DNA of 21,978 nucleotides from Bacteroidota bacterium (lineage in GTDB: Bacteria; Bacteroidota; Bacteroidia; Chitinophagales; Chitinophagaceae): the NCBI GenBank assembly GCA_023391015.1, contig JAEWBT010000070.1:1-21978 (forward strand), read 5' to 3'. Position numbers and translations under genes: made by a program. The notes beneath the pieces were generated by a model. The model was not told the origin of the DNA and made no database searches. It was given only the letters and a program-made list of their open reading frames with translations. How positions within the stretch are numbered: the stretch's first letter is position 1; the number at the start of each line of letters is the position of its first letter. This document shows, in pieces, positions 13,552-21,930 of this stretch.

Positions 13552-16500
13552 ATGAAAAGATTTCTACTCTTCTTTTTGCTCTTGCCCCTGTGGTGTTTCG
13601 GTCAGGCACCGGTAGCGAATTTTACCGCCGATATCACCAGCGGTTGTGCGCCGCTGATTGTGCAGTTCAACAATACTTCTACCAATGCTGCCGGCGCTAC
13701 TTATAGCTGGAATTTTGGCAACGGTGCTACATCGGTACTGCAAAATCCATCCACCACTTACCTGCAACCCGGTCCTTTTACGGTTTCGCTGACCGTAACC
13801 ACCGCCGCTGGCAGCAACACCAAAACAGCCACGGGTTTTATTGATGTGAAACCAGCCCCAACCGTTTCGTGGACCGTCAGCGACTCGGATGGCTGTCCGC
13901 CGCATCAGGCTGTTTTTACCAACACTTCGGCCCTGAACGCACCCGGCAGCGGCACCTACCAGTGGAGCTTCGGCAACGGCGCAACAGCGACCACAACGAC
14001 GACAACGCAGGTTTTTCCCAATGCCGGAAATTATGTGGCTTCGTTGCGTGTAACCAATTCGTTTGGGTGTATCTCGACCCTGTCTAAGCCGGGACAGATT
14101 GTGGTGTTTGAAAAGCCAACGGCTGCTTTTAGCGCGACGCCCACCACCTTTTGCAAAACAACCGGAAATGTGGTTCAATTTTCCGGAAATGGCAGCGGTG
14201 GACAGGCACCCTATACCTATAACTGGACCTTTGGCGATGGCGGCACCGGCAGTGGGGCAAGCGTGTCGCATACCTATAATGGGGCCGGGCCCTTTACCGT
14301 TCGTCTCATCGTTACCGATGCCAAAGGCTGCTCCGATACGTTGACGCGGCCCAATTTCATTACAACCGTAGCACCACAAGCCGCGTTCACTACAAATACG
14401 CCTACGGGTTGCGTTGGAATGCCCTTGGTTTTTACGGATGCGAGCACGCCCGCCAGCACCTCGGTTTTCTGGAATTTCGGATCGGCAGCTACGCCCGCTA
14501 CCAGCACTTTTCCGATTGTAAATCCGGTTTTTAATACTGCCGGAACCTATTCCGTTACCATGGTTTCCACCATTAACGGTTGCAGCGACACGGTTCGACG
14601 AAATATTACCATCGCACCCGCACCGGCGGCTTCTTTTACCAATACGCCTTCTATCCCGTGTGTGCCCCCGGCCACTGTGAGCTACACGGCCACCGCGCCT
14701 GCGGGCAGTACCTACCAATGGCGTTTTGGCAACGGCGGAACGGCCAGCGGCGCCAACACCACTCATACGTTCACCCAATATGGTATCTACACCGACACGC
14801 TGATCGTAACGGGTTCCAATGGTTGCCGTAGCACGGTCATCCGCCCCGAAAACGTAGGCATCTATAACAAGCAATCCAACCTCCAGGCAGCACCTTTCAA
14901 AGGTTGTGTGCCACTAACGGTTCAGTTCAAAGATTCCCTGACCACAACTACCTCGCTGTCCCAGTTTCCGGTAGTGGACCCTTACCCGTCGCCGGTGGTT
15001 TCCTGGCTGTGGGATTTCCGGGATGGAACCACTTCCACCCAGGCAGCGCCTACGCATACCTTTGTAGATACCGGCAGATTTATGGTCCGGGTAACGATGA
15101 CAACGGCCAATGGCTGTGTAGTGAAAGATAGTTTTTTGGTAGAAGCCGGACGACCGCCGAACGCGGCTTTCACCTACGCGCCGACTACGGCCTGTGTCAA
15201 GCAAAGCATCTCTTTCGCCAATACTTCAACCGGTGCGCAAACCTATGAATGGTCTTTTGGCGATGGCGGTAACACCGGGGTCAAAAACCCGCTTTACGCG
15301 TATCAGACGCCCGGAACGTTCTTTGTGATACTAAGCGCTTTTCACTATGGTTGCCTGGATACAGCCAGAAGCGGACCGATTACCATCAAGCCGCCCAGCG
15401 CCAATTTTACGCCGATTTACAATTGCGACACGCCGCTGCTGGTGCGTTTTCTGAATCTCTCCGTAGGCGCAGAAACGTATAGCTGGACTTTTGGCGACGG
15501 CACTACGGATACCGCTTCAAATGTATCACACACCTATGCTGCTCCCGGTATTTATTACGTTCGGCTGCTAGTGAGCAATGCCACCTCGGGGTGTATCGAT
15601 ACCTTGACGCAAGCCGTGAATCTAACCGGTGGCAACGTTACCATCACCGCCAATGACACGGCAGTTTGTAAGGGCGATACCGTTACTTTTTCCGGAAATT
15701 ATGTTGGGGGAAACAGCGTGCAAAGCTGGACCTGGTTCAACAGCACCCAGACCGGTTGGGCACAAGACTCTTCGCAATCGGCGGTCATGCGCCGTAGCTA
15801 CAGCACGCCGGGCCGCCAGGGGGTCAAGCTGGTGGTAACAGACACCCGGGGGTGTAAGGATTCGTTGGAGAAAATGGCTTACATCCTGGTGGCGCAACCA
15901 GTTGCCCGGATAGCCGTCTCCGATTCGGCGGGGTGCGCACCGTTATCAGTAACTTTCACCGATTCCAGCACCGATGTTTCCGGCGCGTTTGTAACATCCC
16001 GGAATTGGACTTTCGGCAATGGCCAAACGGCGCAAACCAGCAGCCCCACCGCCGGAACCATTTATGCCACCAAAGGCACTTACGACGTTACCCTTATCGT
16101 TACAGACAATGTGGGTTGCAAGGATACCCTGCACAAACCGGCTTTTATCCGGGCCACCAAACCCACTGCTGACTTTGACGTGGCCGATACGCTGGTGTGC
16201 CCCGGTATGCCGGTTCAGTTTGTCAATCGCAGCGCCACGACCCGCACCCTCAGCGCCCTGTGGCATTTTGGCGATGGCGATTCCAGCACAGCGATTTCAC
16301 CGGCCCATACTTATCCGGCTTCCGGCATTTATACCGTGCGGCTGGTGGTAACGGATTCGCTGGGTTGTAGGGATACGCTGATCCACACTAACTATATCAC
16401 GGCCACCACACCGCTGGCTTCCTTTACAGCCTCCGATACGCAGACCGTTTGTCAGCCACCTTTTGCTGTTACATTTACCAACACCAGTCAGCGCGCTTCT

Positions 16501-18132
16501 GTTTTTAACTGGGATTATGGAAACGGAACCACCTCAACATTGCGCAATGGCGGCACCAGCTATTTGTCTTCCGGAATCTACACGGTGTCTTTAATCGCTT
16601 CGGATGGGCGGGGATGCAAAGACACCGCCCGCCAAACCATTCGCGTACTGGGCTACGCCGGTGCACTCAGCTATCAGCCACTTATGGGCTGTGCGCCGCT
16701 ACCCGTAACCCTCACCACCAACCTGCGCAACATTCCTTCGGTTATCTGGGATTTTGGGGATGGCGTAACGCTGCCCGACACCGCATCCAGCGTGGTTCAC
16801 GTGTACCAAACGCCCGGGGCTTATGTGCCGAAACTAATTGTTTCTAACGACGCGGGCTGCTCGGCCAGCAGCAGCGGAGCCGATACCCTCAAAGTAGATG
16901 TTGTAAACGCCGGCTTCACGACCGGCCCGGCCTGTAGCAATCAAATGGTAACGTTTGCCGACGCTTCCCAAAGTCTTTTCTCTGCCGTAACCACCTGGCA
17001 ATGGACCTTCCCCAACGGCGGAACTTCTGCCTCCGCCGGTCCCATCCGGACGCTTGGCATTTCCGGAAATTATCCGGTTCAGCTCATCGCGACCAACGCC
17101 AACGGCTGTAAGGACACGGTTACGCAGGATGTTTTGGTTAGAAATTTACCCAGCATCAGCGCCGGGCTGGATACGGCAGTGTGTCCCGGAAGTTCGGTCG
17201 CGCTTGGCGCATCGGGTGGGGTGCAATACAGCTGGTCGCCCGCAACCGGTCTGGATAACCCAACGATCGCCAATCCTGCCGCCTCGCCGCAAAGCCCGAC
17301 GATGTATATTGTTTCCGGAACCGACGCCAATGGCTGCACCGCCAGCGACACGGTTTGGGTGCGCCTTAAAACCCGCACAACCGGCCGTGCCATTCCCGAT
17401 ACCAGCGTTTGTGTGGGAACAGCCATAAACCTGTGGGCGGGCGGCGGCACAAGCTATGAATGGATACCGCCCGCTGGATTGGATGACTCCAGTTCGCCCA
17501 CGCCCCTGGCGCGCCCCGACACCACTACGCGCTACCTCGTGGTGATCCAGGATGGCCGCTGCATTCCCGACAGCCATTATGTTTCCGTAACGGTCTTTCA
17601 GGCACCCCGGCTGGATGTGGGTCCGGATGTGGGCATTGTTTCCGGAGCCAGCGTTGTATTGGATGCCAAAATTTCCGGTGCTACCGATGTCAAATGGTCG
17701 CCTGCCGAGGGTCTGAGTTGCACGACCTGCCCTACACCGCGGGCTGCACCGGTTCGCACCACCACCTACACCGTAAAAGCCGTAAGCGCTGAGGGCTGCG
17801 AATTGCAGGATGAAATTGTGGTGTTTGTGGATTGCAAAGACGGACAGCTTTTCGTGCCCAACAGCTTTACGCCCAACGGCGACGGCGAAAACGACGTGTT
17901 TGTGGTGCACGGTACGGGCATTGTTCAAATCCGGTCGTTGCGGATTTACAACCGCTGGGGCAATATGGTTTTCTACAAACAGGCTTTTGCGCCCAACGAT
18001 AAAGCTGCCGGTTGGGACGGCACCCAAGGCGGCGAGCCGCTGCCGCCCGATGCGTTTGTGTATGTAATGGAAGTGGAGTGTAACACTGGTCAAACCCTTA
18101 CCTATAAAGGCGACGTAACGCTGATCCGATAA
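13552..18132 (+). CDS. Secreted PKD-repeat surface protein with T9SS type-B sorting domain
   Basis: The 1526-aa protein begins with a signal peptide (MKRFLLFFLLLPLWCFGQ). About 14 PKD or PKD-like repeats of 75-95 residues follow, each with a WxFGDG/NG core, a G-x-Y/F strand and usually two cysteines (near the repeat start and in GC-x-D) that could pair outside the cell. Three PKD/Ig-like repeats with the WSPATGL pattern come next. The end is the gliding-motility-associated C-terminal domain: VPNSFTPNGDGENDVF, IYNRWGNMVF, GWDGTQGG and FVYVMEVEC. That domain directs export by the type IX system with type-B anchoring. A start 11 codons earlier is open, but ATG 13552 fits the signal peptide. Its stop overlaps the PorP/SprF gene start, tying the two together. 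Likely an adhesin or gliding-related surface protein; ligand unknown. Five copies of the iterated palindrome lie inside. Confidence 0.9.
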   Translation: MKRFLLFFLLLPLWCFGQAPVANFTADITSGCAPLIVQFNNTSTNAAGATYSWNFGNGATSVLQNPSTTYLQPGPFTVSLTVTTAAGSNTKTATGFIDVKPAPTVSWTVSDSDGCPPHQAVFTNTSALNAPGSGTYQWSFGNGATATTTTTTQVFPNAGNYVASLRVTNSFGCISTLSKPGQIVVFEKPTAAFSATPTTFCKTTGNVVQFSGNGSGGQAPYTYNWTFGDGGTGSGASVSHTYNGAGPFTVRLIVTDAKGCSDTLTRPNFITTVAPQAAFTTNTPTGCVGMPLVFTDASTPASTSVFWNFGSAATPATSTFPIVNPVFNTAGTYSVTMVSTINGCSDTVRRNITIAPAPAASFTNTPSIPCVPPATVSYTATAPAGSTYQWRFGNGGTASGANTTHTFTQYGIYTDTLIVTGSNGCRSTVIRPENVGIYNKQSNLQAAPFKGCVPLTVQFKDSLTTTTSLSQFPVVDPYPSPVVSWLWDFRDGTTSTQAAPTHTFVDTGRFMVRVTMTTANGCVVKDSFLVEAGRPPNAAFTYAPTTACVKQSISFANTSTGAQTYEWSFGDGGNTGVKNPLYAYQTPGTFFVILSAFHYGCLDTARSGPITIKPPSANFTPIYNCDTPLLVRFLNLSVGAETYSWTFGDGTTDTASNVSHTYAAPGIYYVRLLVSNATSGCIDTLTQAVNLTGGNVTITANDTAVCKGDTVTFSGNYVGGNSVQSWTWFNSTQTGWAQDSSQSAVMRRSYSTPGRQGVKLVVTDTRGCKDSLEKMAYILVAQPVARIAVSDSAGCAPLSVTFTDSSTDVSGAFVTSRNWTFGNGQTAQTSSPTAGTIYATKGTYDVTLIVTDNVGCKDTLHKPAFIRATKPTADFDVADTLVCPGMPVQFVNRSATTRTLSALWHFGDGDSSTAISPAHTYPASGIYTVRLVVTDSLGCRDTLIHTNYITATTPLASFTASDTQTVCQPPFAVTFTNTSQRASVFNWDYGNGTTSTLRNGGTSYLSSGIYTVSLIASDGRGCKDTARQTIRVLGYAGALSYQPLMGCAPLPVTLTTNLRNIPSVIWDFGDGVTLPDTASSVVHVYQTPGAYVPKLIVSNDAGCSASSSGADTLKVDVVNAGFTTGPACSNQMVTFADASQSLFSAVTTWQWTFPNGGTSASAGPIRTLGISGNYPVQLIATNANGCKDTVTQDVLVRNLPSISAGLDTAVCPGSSVALGASGGVQYSWSPATGLDNPTIANPAASPQSPTMYIVSGTDANGCTASDTVWVRLKTRTTGRAIPDTSVCVGTAINLWAGGGTSYEWIPPAGLDDSSSPTPLARPDTTTRYLVVIQDGRCIPDSHYVSVTVFQAPRLDVGPDVGIVSGASVVLDAKISGATDVKWSPAEGLSCTTCPTPRAAPVRTTTYTVKAVSAEGCELQDEIVVFVDCKDGQLFVPNSFTPNGDGENDVFVVHGTGIVQIRSLRIYNRWGNMVFYKQAFAPNDKAAGWDGTQGGEPLPPDAFVYVMEVECNTGQTLTYKGDVTLIR

Positions 18133-19178
18133 TGAAAAAAAGACTTTTTCTCTTATTCAGCAGCGCACTTCTGAGCAGCCTGGGTTTGCAGGCGCAGGAC
18201 GTTCGTTTCTCGCAATACACCAAAGTGCCCGTCTTGCGGAATCCGTCGCTGATGGGGCTTTCCGAAGGCGATTATGAAGCCACCGCGCTGTATCGCGAAC
18301 AGTGGCAAAGCATTGGCAACGCTTTCTCCACCGGCCTGCTGAGCGCTACGTTGCGCCGACCGGTCCGGATTTCCGGAAATTCAGATGATTATTTGAACTT
18401 TGGCGTTACCGCTTATACCGACAAAGCCGGTTCGCTGGGGCTGCGCACCACGGGCGCATACGCGGCTCTCTCGCTGAATAAAAACCTGGCTGGAGAGCGC
18501 CACAGTTATCTTTCCCTGGGCTTTGCCGGTGGCTATCTGCTGCGCAATTTTGACGCTTCGCAAATGACGGTGGACAACCAGTGGGTGAACGGCTCTTTCG
18601 TTGCTACAGCAGCTACGCGGGAAAACATCGCCAACCCAAAAATGCAGGCCTGGGATCTGGGTGCCGGACTTACTTTTTCCACCAAAGCAGGGCCGGAAAA
18701 TCAACACGCCGTGTACGCCGGAATTGCCTTGTATAACCTTACGCGCCCGCGCTGGAATTTTGCCCAAAGTGATCCACCCGTTGCCCGCCCGACGCGCATC
18801 AGTGCCGGTGGGGGGGGCGTGTTTGAGGTTTCGGAGACTTACCGGATTACTGCCGATGTAAACTACATGAAACAGGGAACTGCAAACGAAGTAATCGTGG
18901 GTGCAACAGGCATCTGGCAACGCCGTCCGGGCCGGTTTGAGCGCGGTGCATTCCACATTGGTACTGGTGTTTATTATCGCCACGAAGACGCCCTCATCCC
19001 ACTGGTGCGGCTGCGCTACAACGGCCTGACGCTGACCACAACTTATGACATCAATATTTCGCCACTAAAGGCTGCTACCTCGCTGCGTGGCGGGTTGGAA
19101 ATGAGCCTCACGTATTCCGGATTTCTGGACGGAGCGAAAAGTCTGGCCGACCACGTTTCGTGTCCGGTATTTTTTTAA
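18132..19178 (+). CDS. PorP/SprF-family T9SS outer-membrane protein
   Basis: The 348-aa product has a signal peptide ending LGLQAQ (about residue 22). The PorP/SprF start QDVRFSQYTKVPVLRNPSLMGL and many short amphipathic strands typical of an outer-membrane beta-barrel follow, ending in an aromatic residue (CPVFF). SprF in Flavobacterium is needed to secrete its type-B cargo SprB, and such genes commonly sit directly after their cargo gene. Here the ATG overlaps the stop of the PKD-repeat gene (TAATG), so coupled translation is expected and this protein probably anchors or assists that cargo. One iterated palindrome lies at 18370-18379. It converges with the DUF2141 gene 15 bp away, with no clear terminator between. 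Confidence 0.9.
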   Translation: MKKRLFLLFSSALLSSLGLQAQDVRFSQYTKVPVLRNPSLMGLSEGDYEATALYREQWQSIGNAFSTGLLSATLRRPVRISGNSDDYLNFGVTAYTDKAGSLGLRTTGAYAALSLNKNLAGERHSYLSLGFAGGYLLRNFDASQMTVDNQWVNGSFVATAATRENIANPKMQAWDLGAGLTFSTKAGPENQHAVYAGIALYNLTRPRWNFAQSDPPVARPTRISAGGGGVFEVSETYRITADVNYMKQGTANEVIVGATGIWQRRPGRFERGAFHIGTGVYYRHEDALIPLVRLRYNGLTLTTTYDINISPLKAATSLRGGLEMSLTYSGFLDGAKSLADHVSCPVFF

Positions 19179-19193
19179 GGGAAAGATTTTTGG

Positions 19194-19631
19194 CTACTTC
19201 AGCTCCAGAAAAACGGTTTTCTGCGGGCCGGTGATGGTGAAGGCCGCTTCTGAAAAATAAGGAGCGCGAAAGCGACTGCGGGCTTTGTTGCTGAAACCAT
19301 ACGGCTCGGCGGGCGCACCAAAAATGTTTTTGGTGAGCGCGCCATTGGCATCGGCATCGTAGAAGGCACTGATAGCGTAGGTGCCTTTGGGGAGCTGAAC
19401 CGTCGTTTGCGCCACACCATTCTGGACCGGCAGCTTGAGCGCTTTCACGGCTGCCTGTGGATTTTCCGGAAATCCGCGCTCGTTTTTATAGATCGTGAGA
19501 TAGACTGATCCATTTCCTTTCTGCACGTTGGTGGTGATAAACAACTGGGCGTGCTCTTCCTCTGCCCGTGCTGTTGGCATTAAGGGGGCAGCAAGTAAAA
19601 ATATTGATAAGAAGGTCTGGAAAAATTTCAT
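19194..19631 (-). CDS. DUF2141-type exported protein
   Basis: The 145-aa product has a signal peptide (MKFFQTFLSIFLLAAPLMPTARA) and then a small beta-rich domain. NGSVYLTIYKNERGFPENP, LPKGTYAISAFYDADANG and FGAPAEPYGFSN are the conserved features of DUF2141 proteins. Function is unknown; location should be periplasm or surface. The frame stays open 25 codons upstream, but ATG 19631 is chosen because it starts a normal signal peptide. It is divergent from the 57-aa orphan (104 bp) and converges with the PorP/SprF gene. One iterated palindrome encodes Phe-Pro-Glu-Asn at 19461-19472. Confidence 0.82.
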   Translation of the reverse strand: MKFFQTFLSIFLLAAPLMPTARAEEEHAQLFITTNVQKGNGSVYLTIYKNERGFPENPQAAVKALKLPVQNGVAQTTVQLPKGTYAISAFYDADANGALTKNIFGAPAEPYGFSNKARSRFRAPYFSEAAFTITGPQKTVFLELK

Positions 19632-19735
19632 AGCGGCTTTGAGACGATCAAAGGTCGGAAAAGATAAACAACAGGTTGGCACGGTCTTTTTTTGACCCTT
19701 TCGCAATTCCCTTCAACTCTTTAAATAACGACCCC

Positions 19736-19909
19736 ATGAAACTCCGTAACAAAAACTACATCCGTCGTCAGAAAGCCCTGCGCAACTTTTTCAACTTTAC
19801 GGACCTGCGCTCGATGCTGGAAGCCGGTATTGCCCTTTCCCGCAGCCGTATTGTGAAGCGTGATATCAACAATACGCTGTCGCAGTTGGAGCGGCGTTTC
19901 GCTATCTAA
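19736..19909 (+). CDS. 57-aa basic small protein, unassigned
   Basis: I do not recognise this protein. It starts MKLRNKNYIRRQKALRNFFN and continues with FTDLRSMLEAGIALSRSRIVKRDINNTLSQLERRFAI. It is strongly basic (eleven Arg and four Lys), has no membrane segment, and looks helical throughout. The ATG at 19736 is preferred over an open upstream extension, because the sequence before it reads as a T/C-rich leader. A good terminator begins 47 nt after the stop, so it is a complete single-gene transcription unit, which supports it as a real gene. Nucleic-acid or ribosome binding would suit its composition, but that is inference only. Confidence 0.6.
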   Translation: MKLRNKNYIRRQKALRNFFNFTDLRSMLEAGIALSRSRIVKRDINNTLSQLERRFAI

Positions 19910-19955
19910 AAATGAATTAAGAAGCCCCTTTTGTAATAAAAGGTTTTGAACCCTC

Positions 19956-19994
19956 ATCCGGTTGCTTTTTCCCACAAAGCAGCCGGATTTTTTA
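19956..19994 (+). terminator. Rho-independent terminator of the 57-aa gene
   Basis: ATCCGGTTGCTTT (19956-19968) pairs with AAAGCAGCCGGAT (19976-19988) with one G-U pair, followed by a T-tract up to 19993. It is strong and correctly placed. Confidence 0.85.
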
Positions 19995-20195
19995 TTGGAG
20001 TTAGCGAAGGCAGTCGGGAACGGCTTTTCGCGCGAGAGATAGTGGCGGCGCGAAGCACAGCCGAAAGGCATTGGGCATCAGGTATTAAGACTGAGAAATG
20101 GATAAATAATAGAAACAAAGCTCGAAAGTCTTTTTACGCTTCAGAATCAAACAAAAACGCTGTTGAATCCTTATCCTTAAAACACCTTACTGCCC

Positions 20196-20534
20196 ATGCC
20201 GCGCCGGAAAAAATCCCGGAAATTTCCGGAAAATGAAGTGCAAATAATTCTTCCGGAGGATGGACAATGCCCGCTCTGCAACCGCGAAATGGCCCCACCG
20301 GCCAACCGCCACCACCTGATTCCATTGAGTCGCGGTGGCAAAGGCACCACCACCGTGCTGATGCACAAAATCTGCCACGATAAGATTCACTCCGTGCTGA
20401 CGGAGGCGGAACTTAAACGCAGCTACCACACCATCGAAGCCTTGCAGCAACAGCCTGAAATTGCCACTTTTATCCGCTGGGTTTCGGGCCGCCCGCCGGA
20501 GTTTTACGACAAGTCGGTAAAGCGCAAACGTTGA
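20196..20534 (+). CDS. Small HNH-family nuclease-like protein
   Basis: The 112-aa product carries the elements of a zinc-stabilised HNH fold: CPLC (25-28), RHHLIPLSRGGKG (38-50, with the catalytic His pair H39-H40) and KICHDKIHS (58-66, with C60, H61 and H65). The C-terminal part (ELKRSYHTIEALQQQPEIATFIRWVSGRPPEFYDKS) is conserved in a widespread single-domain HNH family of unknown role. The N-terminus is basic (MPRRKKSRK). It is a stand-alone gene, not next to restriction, phage or intron sequences. The start ATG 20196 is the only reasonable one. A palindrome copy (20222-20233) encodes Lys-Phe-Pro-Glu-Asn inside it. Nuclease activity is inferred from the motif. Confidence 0.8.
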   Translation: MPRRKKSRKFPENEVQIILPEDGQCPLCNREMAPPANRHHLIPLSRGGKGTTTVLMHKICHDKIHSVLTEAELKRSYHTIEALQQQPEIATFIRWVSGRPPEFYDKSVKRKR

Positions 20535-20586
20535 GAACCCCTCATAAAGCTTAAATTGCGCACACTTATTTTCCTAAAAACAACCC

Positions 20587-21792
20587 ATGGCAAGTCCTAA
20601 CTTTTACACCCGCCTTCAAAAAGAACTTTCCGAAATTGAAGCCGCCGGTCTTTATAAAAAAGAGCGCGTAATTGCCTCCGAGCAGGGCGCTGAAATCCTG
20701 GTGAATGACCAAAAGGTGCTGAATTTTTGCGCCAACAACTACCTCGGTCTTTCCTCGCACCCGAAAGTGCTCGAAGCGGCCCGCGAAACGCTGAACGAGC
20801 GTGGCTATGGCATGTCATCAGTGCGTTTTATCTGCGGTACGCAGGATATTCACAAAGAACTGGAAGCCCGTCTGTCGCGCTTTCTGGGAACGGAAGACAC
20901 TATCCTGTATGTAGCCTGCTTTGACGCCAACGGCGGCGTTTTTGAACCGCTGGTGGGCGAGGGCGATGTGATTATTTCCGACGAGCTGAACCATGCGTCT
21001 ATCATTGACGGGGTGCGCCTCTGTAAGGCAGCCCGCGCCCGCTACAAACACAATGACCTCGCTGATCTGGAAGCGCAGCTACAGGCCCATGCCGATAAGC
21101 GCACCCGCCTGATTGTGACCGACTCGGTTTTTTCGATGGATGGCACCATTGCGCAGCTGGATAAAATCTGCGACCTGGCCGATAAGTACGACGCGCTGGT
21201 GATGATTGACGAAAGCCATTCTTCGGGTTTTATGGGTGCCAATGGCCGCGGCGTGCATGAGTTGTGCGGCGTGATGGACCGGATTGATATTATTACCGGC
21301 ACGCTTGGCAAGGCGCTGGGCGGTGCGTCAGGTGGTTTCACGGCGGGGCGGAAAGAAATCGTACAGATGCTGCGCCAGCGGAGCCGGCCTTATCTGTTCT
21401 CCAACACGGTGGCCCCCACGGTGGTGGGGGCGTCTATCGCCGTGCTGGACCTTATTTCCGAAAACACGGCCCTGCGCGACAAGCTGGAAGAAAATACCTT
21501 GTATTTCCGGAAAAAGATGACCGAAGCCGGTTTTGACATCAAGCCCGGCATTCACCCGATTGTGCCGATTATGCTCTACGACGCCAACATTGCGCAGGAG
21601 ATGGCCGCCCGGATGCTGGACGAAGGCGTGTATGTGATTGGCTTTTTCTTCCCGGTCGTGCCCAAAGGGCAGGCGCGCATCCGGGTGCAGATCTCGGCGG
21701 CCCACGAGCGTGAACACCTCGATCACGCCATTGCCGCCTTCACCAAAGTAGGGCGTGAAATGGGCGTTTTGAAAGCAGCAGTTGCGGGGTAG
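20587..21792 (+). CDS. kbl: Glycine C-acetyltransferase (2-amino-3-ketobutyrate CoA ligase)
   Basis: The 401-aa product is a full-length alpha-oxoamine synthase. It has NFCANNYLGLSSHP (46-59), SDELNHASIIDG (131-142), MIDESHSSGFMG (206-217) with the PLP-binding Asp208 and His211, and TGTLGKALGGASGG with Schiff-base Lys242. With threonine dehydrogenase, Kbl converts threonine to glycine and acetyl-CoA in the cytoplasm. The overall sequence fits Kbl better than the related BioF or serine palmitoyltransferase (for example FICGTQDIHKELE and the C-terminal FPVVPKGQARIRVQ). No tdh is visible before the window ends. It lies 52 bp after the HNH gene without a terminator between, so cotranscription is possible. 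Confidence 0.93.
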   Translation: MASPNFYTRLQKELSEIEAAGLYKKERVIASEQGAEILVNDQKVLNFCANNYLGLSSHPKVLEAARETLNERGYGMSSVRFICGTQDIHKELEARLSRFLGTEDTILYVACFDANGGVFEPLVGEGDVIISDELNHASIIDGVRLCKAARARYKHNDLADLEAQLQAHADKRTRLIVTDSVFSMDGTIAQLDKICDLADKYDALVMIDESHSSGFMGANGRGVHELCGVMDRIDIITGTLGKALGGASGGFTAGRKEIVQMLRQRSRPYLFSNTVAPTVVGASIAVLDLISENTALRDKLEENTLYFRKKMTEAGFDIKPGIHPIVPIMLYDANIAQEMAARMLDEGVYVIGFFFPVVPKGQARIRVQISAAHEREHLDHAIAAFTKVGREMGVLKAAVAG

Positions 21793-21805
21793 AATTTGGT
21801 TGGAT

Positions 21806-21824
21806 GCACCGCGGTTGGCGGTGC
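21806..21824 (+). other. Small hairpin just after kbl
   Basis: GCACCGC (21806-21812), loop GGTTG and GCGGTGC (21818-21824) form a 7-bp stem 14 nt after the kbl stop, without a T-tract. It may be an mRNA 3'-end structure; weak on its own. Confidence 0.3.
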
Positions 21825-21930
21825 GTTGGAAGCTGCTAAAGCAGGTCTTGGAGCGCTGCTTCAGCGGTGAAATTTCCGGAAATGAGCCGGTTGTGATTGG
21901 GTTTTGATACTTGGGCTTTGGTTTTTTGGG

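Noticed and set aside
13552..13605. Lipoprotein signal in the PKD-repeat protein (Cys in LPLWCFGQ)
   Set aside because: The residues before the Cys do not fit a lipobox, and a signal peptidase I site after FGQ is more natural.
13564..14874. 436-codon open frame on the minus strand, antisense to the PKD-repeat gene
   Set aside because: It mirrors the repeated Gly/Thr/Ser-rich codons of the plus-strand gene, has low-complexity Arg/Gly-rich translation and no recognisable motif.
17146..18093. 315-codon minus-strand frame under the end of the PKD-repeat gene
   Set aside because: It is a shadow of the conserved type-B sorting domain on the plus strand.
20196..20534. HNH protein considered as part of a restriction, intron or phage system
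   Set aside because: No methyltransferase, reverse transcriptase, terminase or intron boundaries are near; the neighbour is a metabolic gene.
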